Shown here one piece after another: positions 27,201-39,376 of a stretch of DNA of 64,000 nucleotides (its first letter is position 1; each line of letters opens with the position of its first letter). Source of the stretch: Brachycybe producta (Eukaryota > Arthropoda > Diplopoda > Playtdesmida > Andrognathidae); the NCBI GenBank assembly GCA_036925085.1, contig JAUPFP010000005.1, positions 9,430,498 to 9,494,497 of the forward strand, written 5' to 3'. The translations under genes were made by a program, and so were the position numbers. The notes below the pieces were generated by a model. It made no database searches. It saw nothing but the letters and a program-made list of their open reading frames with translations, and had not been told where the DNA came from.

Positions 27201-30200
27201 TAGATTTTATTGAACTTATTTGAGCATTGAAATATACTATAATTTTACGTTTTTTGAGGTTATTTATACCTTGGACAATAATTTGAGAATAACTTCGAGT
27301 GAAAAAGGGATTTCAAGAATTTGAAATCGCTTCAAAAAAAAGTTTTATTTTCAAAGATATCAACGTGAAGGTTGTTTAAAAAGTCAGTTATAGTTTATAA
27401 TTTATTCTTAAAACTTGAAATTGTTGCAAAGAAACGTTTATCTTTATGGTTATAATGAATGAAAATATTAGTCATCATATTAGTCTCTTCTAGTTTCAAA
27501 AACATTTTCAATTCTAATTTTTAAAAAAAAGTTGCTTCAAAACCACAAAGTATATAAGAGTTTCTTGATATTTGCATATTTTGCAATTGAAGCTTATATT
27601 TAATCATTGAATTGCAGGAAATATTTTTTTATTGAAAGTTTGCTGGAAATTTGAATTGATTTTTGTTCGTCGTCGTTTAGGAGACGACATTAAGCCTTGT
27701 CCTCGATGTCAGGTTCTTATCGTGAAGATGGACGACGGATCTTGTAATCACATGACTTGTGCCATCTGTGGTGCTGAATTTTGTTGGCTTTGCATGAAAG
27801 AGATATCTGATTTACATTACTTAAGGTTTGTGTGAACTTCGGTCACAATTTTAAGAACAATGACAGCAGCTTTAAGGTGTTTTTTCTTCTTCATTTTTTC
27901 AAGTCCTTCTGGGTGTACGTTCTGGGGAAAGAAACCTTGGAGCAGAAAGAAGAAGATTCTGTGGCAACTCGGAACTCTCGTCGGTGCTCCTGTAGGCATC
28001 GGTCTGGTCGCTGGAATTGCGGTTCCTGCAATCATCATTGGTGTTCCCGTGTGGGTTGGACGAAAGGTATTTTTTTAACCTGTGTTTGTTTGATGGAAAC
28101 TACGTGGAAGTTTTTTAAAAAAAAAAAACTAATGTTCTCTGACAACAGTTACATGCGAGATATGAGCATGCTTCAAAGCATAAGCGAAATCTTGCGATCA
28201 CTGGTGGAGTAACAGCTTCCATCTTGATATCTCCGGTTTTAGCTAGTCTAGCCGTTGGTCAGTATCTCTTTTAAAGTCGGTGTTATGTTTTCGTTCGCAG
28301 TAATTCTGGCATCCTAACTTATGTTTTTTTAAATTTTGGTATAGGCATTGGTGTACCTATTTTACTTGCTTACGTTTATGGTGTGGTTCCAATTTCATTG
28401 TGTCGAAGTGGAGGCTGTGGAGTCAGCACTTCTGGTACAGGAGTTCGCATCGACTTTGACGACGAGAATGAAATGACCACTGTGGGTGGCGGACAAACAC
28501 AGGGTATGTTTATAGTGCAATTTTTGTATGTTTACTGGAACTTAATGATCTTTTATAGTAAAAAAAATACTGAAGGCATTTGTGAGAAGTGGGATACATT
28601 GTTTGATCTGTTTGTACCTCAGTCTCCATATTAACAAATGTCATTATAATAAGATCCTGTTAAACTGACAAGAAATAATGCGTTGTTGTTATGTTTTCGG
28701 TTAACGTTGTAGGGTATTCTTGTTTGTTTCCCCCACAAATAATGCAGAATGTGTTTTTTTTTTGCATCTCTTGGATACGTAGATGCTCAGAGTGTAGACA
28801 CTAGTAGTCACCGTGTCGGAAATCCAAGCATCGGTGAGGTTTCGTTTGGAATGTCTGCTAGCCTTAGTATGGGAAGCGGTAGCCATTTGGATAGGATAGG
28901 AGTTATTAGAGACAGTGATCGGGAGAGCGCCAGTAATACGGCCATTGCAGGCACCAGTTTAACTGGAAGTATGTCTAGTGGAATGGTTCTGGGTGGTGCT
29001 ACTGGACACAGGTACAGTTATATGGTAATAATCGGCCAATGGTCAATGCTTTAAGTAGAATGTTTCATGTTATTTTAGACTCGAAGTTCAAGCAGATGTG
29101 GCTTCCAACAAACGTTTCAGTTTCAGTAGTGAGACTGCATCGGCAACAGTTAGTTTGAGTGAGAAGTCGACTACGATGTCGTTGGCCGACGATGCTAGTA
29201 CAAAAGCTTTGGCAGGGTCTATCATCGGCAGCAGGTTAATAGTTCTTACCGATCGCTTCTAAATTATGATTAATATTTGTAATCGGTTTGTTTTTACAGA
29301 GATCCGTCAACTAGTTTCACTCCAGTCGAAGTTCATGTGGATGCAACGATGAGTCCTATTGGAAGCAGTCAGGACTGTTTTAATGGGACTACAAAAGGGA
29401 ACGATTCCGTCGTTAGCGAATGTGTTCAAGATGATGGCTGTGCAGAACGAAATACAAGTTTCAGAGTGAAGCAAAGAGTAACGTCGGCTGATAGACAGGT
29501 TTTTGTGTTTTTTTAACTTTCTAACTAAGGAATTCTGATTTGATGAATCAAGAGAATCGATTTTTTTTGGTTCCGATGAATCGTATAAATTGAGTTGATT
29601 TAAGCCGTCGTAAAAATCGAATGAATCGATTCAAAACTCTACACGATTATTTATTTTTTTTGAATCCAAAAATATACCCCCCCCCCCCCCCCCCCCCCGA
29701 AATTTTGCTGTTATGAAGGTGGCTTCCGCAAGTGAAGAACTTCCCACCACATTCTGTTAAAAATTCTTATAAATCGAGTCCCTAATGTTAGGATGACGTC
29801 ACTTGCGGTAACTTGACAAGTTCTGCTGACATTCTACTAAACCTCTACAAACTTCTTACAAAACGTGATTGTTGAAGCGATTTGGACATCATAGAGTAAC
29901 AAAATGGCCTGTGTGACTTCTTATTAACGTCATCAATCAGTTTGAATAAAACGATTTAATTAAAAAAAAAACGATGATTTTAAATTGATTAAAAATTGAA
30001 TTGTGTCGAATCGTGTAAAATGTTTCTACTTTTAATCGGCATCAGAATCATTCGATTCATAATAATGTCTTAATCGATGATTTTGGCCATATATATTTCT
30101 AACTCAATGCTTCTTCAAATTTTCTGTGTTTTTTTATCTCAAGACAATGGAAAGCGAGAGTTGTAGCCTTTGGAGTAGAGAAGACACGAATTCCGAACGT

Positions 30201-30722
30201 GTTCGTTTCGATGAGAACGTGAATTTCATCGACGATCTACCGAGCGACGACTTTCAATTTGCGACTTGTTCCGGAACGTCCGGAAGCGCTCCGTCCGACG
30301 TTTCTGCTGAGTCGTGGCATAATGGCTGTTCTAAAAGAAAACCATCATCGTACGATGTCGGTGACGATGGATCTAAGAGCAACAGGAAACATTCCTTGAC
30401 GTGGTTGTTGGATGAAACTCCTAGTGGCGGTTGTAATGTCGTCGGTATCGGTGCCGGCGTCTCTGCTGACAAAAGGACAAGTAGCGTTTCTACGTGGCAC
30501 GGACCCGTGAGCGAAGGCGGGTTTGACTCTGAGGAAAGTGACAATGTCACTTTCTCTCCACTTTACTCCAAGTATTCGGAGATGATGATGAGTCAGTCAT
30601 GTAGCAGCGAATACGGAGAAGTGTTTAGTGCCTTTCAGCAAACAGCATCCGACCTTCGTGCGCAATCGGTAGCCGTCTCTAAGCCTTCATTTATGGTGGA
30701 GAAAAAGTCGAGTACGAGGTGA
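24006..30722 (+). CDS. RNF19: RNF19 RBR E3 ubiquitin-protein ligase, complete
   Basis: Membrane-anchored RING-between-RING ligase (dorfin family; ER/vesicle membranes; works with UBCH7-type E2s). Exons: 24006-24138, 24608-25022, 26486-26647, 26719-26909, 27681-27825, 27904-28066, 28149-28257, 28345-28503, 28783-29011, 29079-29234, 29300-29498, 30144-30722. All phases fit; 879 aa (human RNF19A 838). RING1 starts [10 protein letters not shown], with [10 protein letters not shown]. The IBR has [20 protein letters not shown] and [15 protein letters not shown]2 has [20 protein letters not shown]; its Cys before NHMTC matches the catalytic cysteine position. The near-invariant [18 protein letters not shown] leads into two hydrophobic segments ([19 protein letters not shown]... 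and [20 protein letters not shown]...). A Ser/Thr-rich tail includes [10 protein letters not shown] and LEVQADV motifs, as in vertebrates. A leader exon probably begins at 23884. The final TGA overlaps a donor-like sequence. Confidence 0.96.
24228..24259 (+). repeat. TTA microsatellite in RNF19 intron 1
   Basis: About ten ATT/TTA triplets just after exon 1, ending in tag. Confidence 0.95.
25023..26485. other. RNF19 intron 2
   Basis: 1.46 kb intron. Holds a family G copy at about 26120-26400 (gtgttttagaaaatatcaga ... actattctagtttctaaaac ... gaaagacagaataac). No exon-like sequence. Confidence 0.7.
26963..27106. mobile_element. TIR element of family F in RNF19 intron 4
   Basis: Left end ttccgattatgagctac, right end (inverted) gtggctcataatcgaaagaa; no coding content beyond chance. 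Same terminal family as the EBAG9 intron element. Confidence 0.6.
27340..27530. mobile_element. diverged family G copy in RNF19 intron 4
   Basis: agttttattttcaaagatatcaacgtgaa, then gtctcttctagtttcaaaaa, the usual right-half landmarks. Heavily diverged. Confidence 0.45.
29677..29698 (+). repeat. poly-C tract in RNF19 intron 11
   Basis: 22 consecutive C between exons 11 and 12. Confidence 0.97.
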
Positions 30723-31478
30723 GTTTTATTTCTCGGTAAGATTGAATGTATAATTGGAAAAAAAAATCGTTCCATTTGAAGAAATTTGTAATTTTATTTT
30801 GTGTTTTTGTGAGAATTTCACTAAAAAAACAGTAAAATGCCTGTTTTTGTTTGTTTCGGACTAATTTGTAAATTTGCGAAAAGGGTTTTTACGGGATCCT
30901 TTTTCGGTTTTCACATATACATTAATAATAATTGCTCAAAAATTGTTCATTAAATTGATAATTTTATTGCAGATATTTGAAATTTTAACCGATTTGTTTT
31001 TTCAGGATCCAATATATTTTTGTTTTAATTTTAACCCATTTTTCACTTGTTCGTTGTTATTTCTATATTTTGGCCTATTTGAAAATGTGTTGTTGTTTGA
31101 ACAAGGAAACAAGTGTGTGAATTGAATGTCACAATCGAAAGTGGAATTAGTTAAAGACAAAAAAATTAACTATAAAACAAATTAATTTCGTTTTTTTTTA
31201 TGTAATTATAACAAAAAAAAAAGTACGCAAACAAGTTTTTTTTTGTGGTTTGTACCTACATGTAAATGATAATATAATATATATGGCTCTTGTTAAAATT
31301 GCACTGACAAAAAAAAATACAATAGACTTTAATTTAATATGTACTTCAATGGTCTCTTTTATTATCAGCCTCCTTGTGAGTAATTCTAACGACAATCGGC
31401 AATCATGGAAAATTCAGCAATTATGGCTTTAGGTTTTGTCTCTAGTAAGTTTAATTTCCAGTTGAAAATTAATTTATA

Positions 31479-31948
31479 CTTGCCCTCATCCTAAGAAGAA
31501 GCTTGTGATGTCATATGGATTCATGAAAAATTTAGGATTGTGTCATTTAGTCTAATAAAAAAAGGGTAATAACAAAAGAATTCCAGAATCCTTTTGTTTA
31601 AACCAAGGTAAATATACAGAGGTAGCTCAACTAAGAGCTCTTAATGTGGAGCATTTCGTGTCATAGCTGAGCGTGGACAATATGAGCATAGATGGTGCAA
31701 ACTGTACTTAGTGCTTCAGTTACGCTAGGGTTCAGTGAACATAAAAAAATGGATTGCATTTTAAGCAAGATGTGTTCCTTCTATTTTCAAAAGGCAGTCT
31801 TTTCTAACATGGAGTTGCTTTGCCTTTATAAATTATCTTGGTTTGAACCGCTGAAAATGTTGGATATCAATCTTTTTTATCAGACTACGTGACACAATCC
31901 TAAATTTTTGGCAAATCTCTATGACGTCACAAGTTTCTTCTTGGAATG
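31479..31948. mobile_element. TIR element with TGATGTCA/TGACGTCA ends
   Basis: Left arm ctcatcctaagaagaagctt ... taggattgtgtcat ... agtctaataaaa; right arm is its complement with a few changes. The right arm has TGACGTCA, the left TGATGTCA. No long ORF. Confidence 0.7.
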
Positions 31949-32407
31949 AGGCAGGTATACAAGCATATCTCGTTTACACAGAATGTAAAGTTTTGAATTG
32001 CTTCACTATAATATAAAGTAGCCTCAATGTAACATGAAAAGCCTCATCTAGCCATACACTATGAGTACATGTAGCAGTCTGCAGGCACGGTCGCTCACAG
32101 ACAAGGTCACAGTCTTCGACAGACGCAAGGGTCTGTAATTAAAGGGAATTGTGCTCGTGTATCACAGTCACACAGACCTGTATATGGCTACGTTTAGGAT
32201 TATCGAATTTTTGTCTGATAAAAGGTATATTAACCTAAGTAATTCAAGAAATCTTTTGTTTAAACTATTGCTTATTTTCGAATTTGAAAAATTACTCTGA
32301 AAGTAGCCACAAAAAAAGGCCATTGGCAGAGGGACCAAGAGTGCATTATCAAAACTTGAAAATATAAACCCAATAATAATTGCAAATTGTACTTATGCGG
32401 TTGAAAT

Positions 32408-32441
32408 AATGCATTGTCAATTCCTAATTGACAATGCATAA
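32408..32441. repeat. short perfect hairpin
   Basis: atgcattgtcaattcctaat followed at once by its complement; almost no loop. Confidence 0.8.
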
Positions 32442-32458
32442 TCAGGCTTGCCACCCGC

Positions 32459-32540
32459 CCTCCTTTGTGTCCTCTCTCCTCCACGAAGGCAAAATGTCCT
32501 CCACTCAAAATTGTGTGGAAGAGAGAGGACACAAAGGAGG
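32459..32540. repeat. 26-bp-arm hairpin
   Basis: cctcctttgtgtcctctctc pairs with gagagaggacacaaaggagg around a 30-nt loop. Confidence 0.85.
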
Positions 32541-34989
32541 ACCTTTTTGCCTTTGTAGAGGATGGAGGACATTTCTTTCAACGGAGGACTGTCATCCACA
32601 AAAAGGACAGATGGCAAGCCTACCCATAATACAATTTGATTTTGATGTAGAAAAATGTCTACAAAATATCCTAGAAGGATATTTTATTCTATTGTCGACT
32701 CAGCCCACTTTAATCTTTTTGATCAGACAAAAATGACACAATGTAAGGTTTTAAAATAAACCCCTCTGACGTCAAGAGCTTTAAGTTACACAGAGGCGAC
32801 TATAACCTGTATGTTAAGAGTTTATGCCAGACATAAATATGCACACAATTATATTTTACAGTAACGTTAACGGTTCAAACCTCTTTCGAGTACATTATGA
32901 TAACACAAAAATAATATACGTGCAATAATCAGTTTAATCTAAAAATTAAAAGCGCAAGTTGCATAATCTTTGAAAAATTTTAGAAAGTCGCATAATTTTG
33001 CTTTTTTTTAGGTCAGAAAAAAACGATTTTTCTTAAAACAAATCGTTTTAATTTTGTATTTTAATTTGCATAAAACGTACAATTTTCTTGTATGTTTTTT
33101 ATGTTTATTTTTAATTTACATCAAAGAACAATTTGCAGTTTTTTTTAAAAAAAAATTTATCTGTTTATATTAATCAAGTGAACAAAAATATATAAGATTC
33201 CAATTTATCGTTTTTAGGCGCTATTATTACAAAAGGAGAAAACGTTTTTAATGTTATAAAATAGACTCAAAATTTGAGATAAATAAAAATTAAACCTCAA
33301 AACTTTCTGGAAATCAGGTAAGTGCCAATAACATTATTTTTTAATCTGTTTCAAACCTTATTTTTTTCCTTTTTGTTGTTGACTTTAAAAACCAGTTAAA
33401 TTACTTTATATAATTAAAAGGAACATTTCTAACAAGTTTTTAATACAAAAGGTTGAAGATAAATACATGAATTAAAAGGTTAGATTTGAATTAATTCGAT
33501 AAGGTGTGTTTTTATCTTACTTGGGAGGTCGTATTTTTGTCTCTTTTTCTTCTCATGAAATCCTTTGAAACATTTCTACTTGTCTATCAGTTTGTATTTT
33601 TTTTTTGGCAGTTTCATTAACGTCTTAACAAAAATCCTGTTTAATTAATTAATTGTTTGAAGGCTATCTTTTCAGCCTTTCTTTTATATAATCAGTATTT
33701 GATTATGTCTTTATTTACAAAAATTGACTAATTATTCTTCAGTTTGTGACAAATCTATTTAAAAGGACATTGTTCGAAGTTTCTATTGATTTTATAAACA
33801 TTCTAAATTGAATTTTATGCTGAAAACTCACTGAAGTGAAATTATTTACAGGTAAATAGTAAAAAAAACAGACAAAAGTTTTAAGCAATGAGTGAAAAAA
33901 ATGACTAAAAGTTCTAAGCAGTGAATGGAAAAAAACAAAAGCTGTCACTAGCTTACATTGTCCTAAATTGAAACTGGATTTATTAAAAAAACAGATTAAA
34001 AACAGTGATATTTATGTAAAAGAATTATGAACAAAAACGCACAGGTGCGTGTTTTTTTTGTGGGTGTTTTGTGGAGAAAACATGATTAATACTAGTTTAA
34101 GGGGGATGGTAATTTTTTTCTTAGGTAAAATAATTGTTTTGGGGTGGTCATACCACACCTCTTGTTGAATGTATTTCTTTACGAATATTCTGTATGTTAT
34201 TTGGATGACACTTAAGTGTTTTACCTTTTTTTGTGAGTTTAAACCACGTTTAAATTCTATTACAAGCGGTCACTAGGCCACAACAAAGTAAATTGCAATT
34301 TATTAAAGTGTAAGGTAGGCCTAAGTGTGTAACCCGCGTCAACCATAATAATATGAACAACTTCACATTTCAAACCAACTTGTTACCTTTTATTTTGAAA
34401 AATAATGTGGCCTTCTAAGTATAATATGTGCTTTATAATTACAGAAAGGATTCACTGATTAATTAAGTCTTGATAAGTTAATTGCACAGATGAGCACAAA
34501 CATATTATTATCATACTTGACATAATGAGTTTTAGAACTTCATTGTAATTTATTTTTGTATTATAAAAGTAATCTCTTTGTTGAGTGTTGATTTCAAGGA
34601 ACAAAAAAAAATAATTTCATATTTTTTCATAATATATTTTAAAATGAAGATTATTTTAAGATAAAACGAAAACAAAGCTACCTTATGAACTATATATTAC
34701 GTTATGATAAGGTAAAAATCAGAAATGAATAGTGATTTTGATGACGTATATTTTGATTAATCTGTTTAAAGATTTCTTTATAGTGTTGATTTTTACTAGT
34801 TCATGTGTTAATTCAATATTGTTTATCGTCAGCTTATAGTTTCTTTTGTGAAGTAATTTAATTTTACAAAATTATGATTCTACGATTTATGGAAAAACAT
34901 TATATGGTGGTATATTTACATTATAATTTTAATTGGATTTATTATAATTTAGTTTAGTTTTACTACCTCTTAGAAGGGAAGGTAGAATC

Positions 34990-35285
34990 TAAGTATTGCT
35001 CCGATTTTTATCATAATATATAAAGGAAATCTTTCTCAATTTGTGGCCCAAGTATCAAGTAACAATCTCGGTAAGATCAACAATTAGTTTTTTTAATCAA
35101 AAACACTCCTTAGAGGTTAGAACTCTAGTTGACAACTGACAGTAACGCGGCATCTAGCCTCTAACCACAATTTTTTTTTTATTAAAAAAAGCATAATTGC
35201 AGGTTGCTGCTCTAATGATGATTATTACTTCAAAAATGAGAAATATTTGCTTGATATCGCATAAAAATCCGAGCCCTACTAATGA
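34990..35285. mobile_element. TIR element with GGCTCGGATTTTTATG ends, copy 1
   Basis: The right end cttgatatcgcataaaaatc|cgagccc and a degraded left end (ctccgatttttatcataat) match the copy at 52632-52912. An inner repeat pair gaggttagaactctag / ctagcctctaacc is also present. Confidence 0.55.
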
Positions 35286-38139
35286 TTAAGGCCAAAAGTT
35301 AGCATAAAATGCACAAAAGGCATAATGGCGGCGTCATTTTTTTTTGTTTATTTAGTTTGATGTTTGTTCAATCTGGCGCTTATTAAGTTTAGGCGTTTGG
35401 TGACATATACTTAACATTAAAAATTGAAATATATACATTGTATATTACATTTTACATTCACAACACAAACAATATGAAACAATTAAAGTTTTAAGAAACG
35501 TGCCATTTAATTGTTTATTAACTTTATAATTACAAATTATTAATTTAAATTTTTCTACAAATAAAAAACGTAGTCAACTTCAAATTTAGCTTTAGTTTTG
35601 ATTGCTCAAGTAATGAATATCTTATTTTCTAGCTGATAGGTTATAAATTTATAATATACAAACAAATAATAAATAATGAAGTCTCAATTTTTTTTAAAAC
35701 TTTCTTAATAAAAATCATTTGATATAAATTAATTATTAATCTATCCACCCCTTTTGGGTCATTTATAATGCCATATGAAGTACGATATGTGCAACAATGA
35801 CTTGTTTAATCCAAAAGAAAAATTCACAAATTTCATACATATTTTTTTGAAAAAAATATGTTCTGTTATTGCTTCTGGTGATTGTAGTTACGCCACGGAA
35901 ATGTAATTCATTTTGCTTTTACTGTATAATATAAATACTTTATTTGCATAAAACAAACATTTTTCATTACTTTTAATTTGCATTTTGGGGTGTTTATTTG
36001 CCATTTGCATAAAAAGGCATAATTTCTTAAAAACAATTTGCACATTGAAAATAAACAGAAGAACTTAAAAAAACGTAATTCATTGACATTATATATTATG
36101 CTTTAAGGTGATTACGCTGATTGGCAATTGCTAACATGAAATATTTTAATAATATGCGGAATTACTTACAAAGGCAAGTCACACAACATAGGTTTTTTTT
36201 AATAAAAATCATTTTTAATTTGAGTTGTTTAATCTAATCATTTTCAGTTTTAGTTGTTTTATTTAATCAGATCATATCTGAAAGTACGTTTATGAGAGTA
36301 AATACATTTTTATGAAGCTTAATTTTATTTGCATACTTCAGGCATTAATAATAATACTAAATCATCCGTGTTTAATTAGATTTTTTTCAAAAAAAGAATG
36401 TCTGGATGATTTTTATGATGCATTTTACTTATTTCTGAAGACTATTTAAAAAAAAAAGGAACAAAAATTGTTGAAAGTAAATTAAACATTTTAGAAACAA
36501 GTTTGTTATAGGCCATAGACCTTATAACTGTTTTTTGTCTGGGTGTGGTCATTGTCTTTTAGAAATATTGATTTAGTTAAAATTCAAAAGCCTTATTTTT
36601 TTATTACAATTAACGGTTAACCTAATAACGGTTAGTTCGTTTTCATTTCCATAACTTTTTAATTTAATATACAACACAGTTCTTGATTATTTTTTATTTT
36701 AAAAAAGGTACTTTTTGAAAGGAATATTTGTTACGGTCATATAAGATTTTGCTTGTCATTTATAAAAATTACTGTTTAAAGTTTTGTCAAAGTTTGTTTG
36801 AAACTTTGAACTATCGAGGAAGTCATTTCCTGAAATGTCATTTCTCTTCCATTTTGTCACCATGACTTGTGTCTTAGTACTTTTAGCTTTTTACCCTATG
36901 GATTATAATTGGACGAATTTTTTAATTGTTTATTTTTACTTAAATTTCCACATGATGTAGCAATTCGTCTTTATCTTAATTTTTTACACCTTTTCTCTCT
37001 TTTTAAAATTTACTTGATCTGCAAATGAAGGGATTTAATTCATTTAATTGTGTCAAATTTAAACAAATTTCCACTTTGATAGACATCCTAGTTTCTTGAC
37101 TACACTTGCACGTCGTTTTAATGTTATTTTTTTTTTCTCTGCTTGGTTTCAGTAATTTTCATGCAAAATGCATGAAATTTAGATTTGTCACCTATATATA
37201 CGTATCTTCTGTATAATTAATGAAGATTGTGACATTTTAGCAAATATTTAGTAAAACATAAAATGTAAAATATACAATTATACATATAATAATGAGTTTA
37301 ATAACATCGAATTTATTTATTGCTGTTTTGATTTAGGTCTATACATTAAACTATTAATTTGCTTTCAAATGTGGGCTGATTTATGTACAACTTTTATTAA
37401 AACATAAGATATTTTAATATATTTATTTGCATATTTATTATTTTCATTTAATTTGATCAAAATTTAATATGTTAATTAAATTTAAAGAATGATAACTTTA
37501 TTCATAAAAACGATTATAATTCAAAATTGTTTCTATTTTTTGTAATTCTTTTGTTTAACTGACCATGAAGAAATACTTATTTTAATATCTGCATGTCAAA
37601 TGAAAACTAGTATTAAAATAATGATTAGACTTCATTTTTTATGATGTAAAAATTTCTTTTTCTGATAATATTTGTGACCCATTTGCTAAGACACATTTTT
37701 TTAAAAAAAATCAACTACTTAACTTTAACATAGTTATTAGAAAGGGTCATTTCGCTTTATCTTTGTTAGAAATTTTTTTTTCTGTTTTACATAAAGTAAT
37801 AAAAAATTGACAATTTTGGAACAGAGAGAGAAACGCGAAACTTGTGATCGGTGTGGATAATCAATCTCATAGATATATATATTGAGAAGTGTGTAGACCC
37901 GTAAGGTAGTTCAGTGTCGTGTGTGTTAACAGGTCACTGACAACCAAAGACAGATTTCTCGAAAGATGTGATAAGATTTTTGTTGGTCTTTTATTACGAA
38001 ATGTCACGATGAAATCTTAAAAATCTAATCCATAATTCCTTTTGAAGACTTTATTAGAAATATATCATTTTAATATTACAAAACTTTATAAAAAAATAAA
38101 TAATAAAAAGCATTTGATTCTAATAAATTTTATGTCATG

Positions 38140-38265
38140 AACAGTGGAAACTGTTTAACACGAAATGGTAGGGACCGGAATATTTTGTCCATATTAGACG
38201 AATTTTCGGACCGAAAATATATTTTGTCTTATCCGATTTTTTGTGTTAAGGTGCTTTTAACGTGT
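38140..38265. mobile_element. family H fragment (AACACGAAAT ends)
   Basis: tggaaactgtttaacacgaa followed by ttcggaccgaaaatatattt and a degraded partner ttttgtgttaaggt. Relatives are at 48215-48600 and 63185-63540. Confidence 0.5.
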
Positions 38266-38269
38266 AATT

Positions 38270-38645
38270 GTCTCTCGAATTCTTGGTTATTCTGTTTTTC
38301 GGGTGCAAAATGAATTAAAGCTTGAATGTGTTTTAGAAACTAGAACGGTAGCTAAGTCACTTAATGGTATTTTCATGTTGATATCTTAAAAAATAAACTT
38401 TTTATGTGAACCTGAAATGACCCAATTTTAAGCAGACGACACTTAGCAGACAATATTTTTTAATCTTTGTTCATAAAAAGCTTAGTTTGAAAGATATCAA
38501 CATGAAAATACCCTTAAATGATTGATTTATTCTTCTAATTTCTAAACACTTTCTAGCTTTTTCTTTATTTTGCTTCTGAAAAACAGAATAATCAAAGAGT
38601 TTGCAAATCAGCTGTTCATAAGACATCTTAAAAGGTTTTCACTAT
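38270..38645. mobile_element. nearly complete family G element
   Basis: Best view of the family: cgaattcttggttattctgt, gtgttttagaaactagaacg, tattttcatgttgatatctt, aaataaactttttatg, then the complement of each in reverse order, ending gaaaaacagaataatcaaag. About 375 bp, one long imperfect palindrome, no ORF. Confidence 0.75.
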
Positions 38646-39086
38646 TTTAAACAAAATTAGCAAAATAAATATGTAAAGGTCATCAAACTCATCATAATAT
38701 TAAAAATAAACATCCTAATTTAATTTTTTTTAATTTTGATTGATTTTTCATTTTATGATTATATTGTGAACTTCATTAATTTAATTAAGTAAAATATTTT
38801 GTTATAACATAGTAAAATATATTTTAATTCACAGGAAATTCTCGAGAAAACAAATTTGACAAGAGTCTGTTTGTATTTGATGTTTTCGAAGTCACAAGTT
38901 GAAGGAAGCCTTTACTAAACAACATTAAAACAGGTTTTTGAAGTTTTTCTTCATTTGGAATTTCATATTAGAAATCATGTCAGGTCTCTTAAAACACCTG
39001 AAAATAATGTCTCAAGAAAAAATTAGGTTTTATTCTTTCCTCCCTCCTCCTTCAATAGATTTACAATTTGCTTCAAGCTATTGGTG

Positions 39087-39176
39087 ATGGGGGAGCAGCA
39101 GACGACCGGCATTCAGCTATTGGGTCACCGTGAACAACTACAAGAGAACAGGGAAAAAATGACCAAAGAAAACTAG
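39087..39176 (+). promoter_or_regulatory. upstream ORF 1 in the GRXCR leader
   Basis: ATG in a good context (G at -3 and at +4) opens a 29-codon frame ending TAG, about 200 nt before the GRXCR start. A second uORF (39244-39369, 41 codons) ends 7 nt before the main ATG. Both lie downstream of a plausible acceptor (ttcaatag, about 39058), so they would be in the mRNA if the leader exon begins there. Confidence 0.45.
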
Positions 39177-39376
39177 ACAACATTAAAGCATTCTGGAAGT
39201 TCCATTGCAAAAGAAACATCAGAGAAAACTCGGAGTAATTTATATGCTAACTCGCTTGGCTTTGAGTCTGAGTGCAGAGGACAGATCCAGAAGAAGTTGC
39301 AGCAATAGCCACTTCTGGATTTATCAGACTAAAGTATTTTTAAATTCTACAGTTAAAAACATCAACTGATAACAAA

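Larger units (their letters stand above)
31995..32815. mobile_element. TIR element, family M (with internal hairpin)
   Basis: Left end agtagcctcaatgtaacatg; right end, inverted, atagtcgcctctgtgtaac with ctctgacgtcaagag. Inside is a separate hairpin at 32459-32540. A related copy is at 52008-52560. Confidence 0.55.
30723..38999. other. large gene-free AT-rich interval
   Basis: Beyond the TIR elements listed separately (31479-32815) and family H and G copies near 38.2-38.6 kb, I see no exons. Composition is strongly AT-rich and ORFs are short. A second half-palindrome element is at about 34990-35285. GRXCR leader exons may lie near the right edge. Confidence 0.5.

Noticed and set aside
30961-31126. 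Last exon of RNF19 after acceptor ttttttcag at about 31005
   Set aside because: Reads into hydrophobic AT-rich sequence unlike any RNF19 C-terminus.
39087-39176. Exon of a Qb-SNARE
   Set aside because: Only about 18 residues of weak heptad likeness and no neighbouring exons; kept as a uORF.
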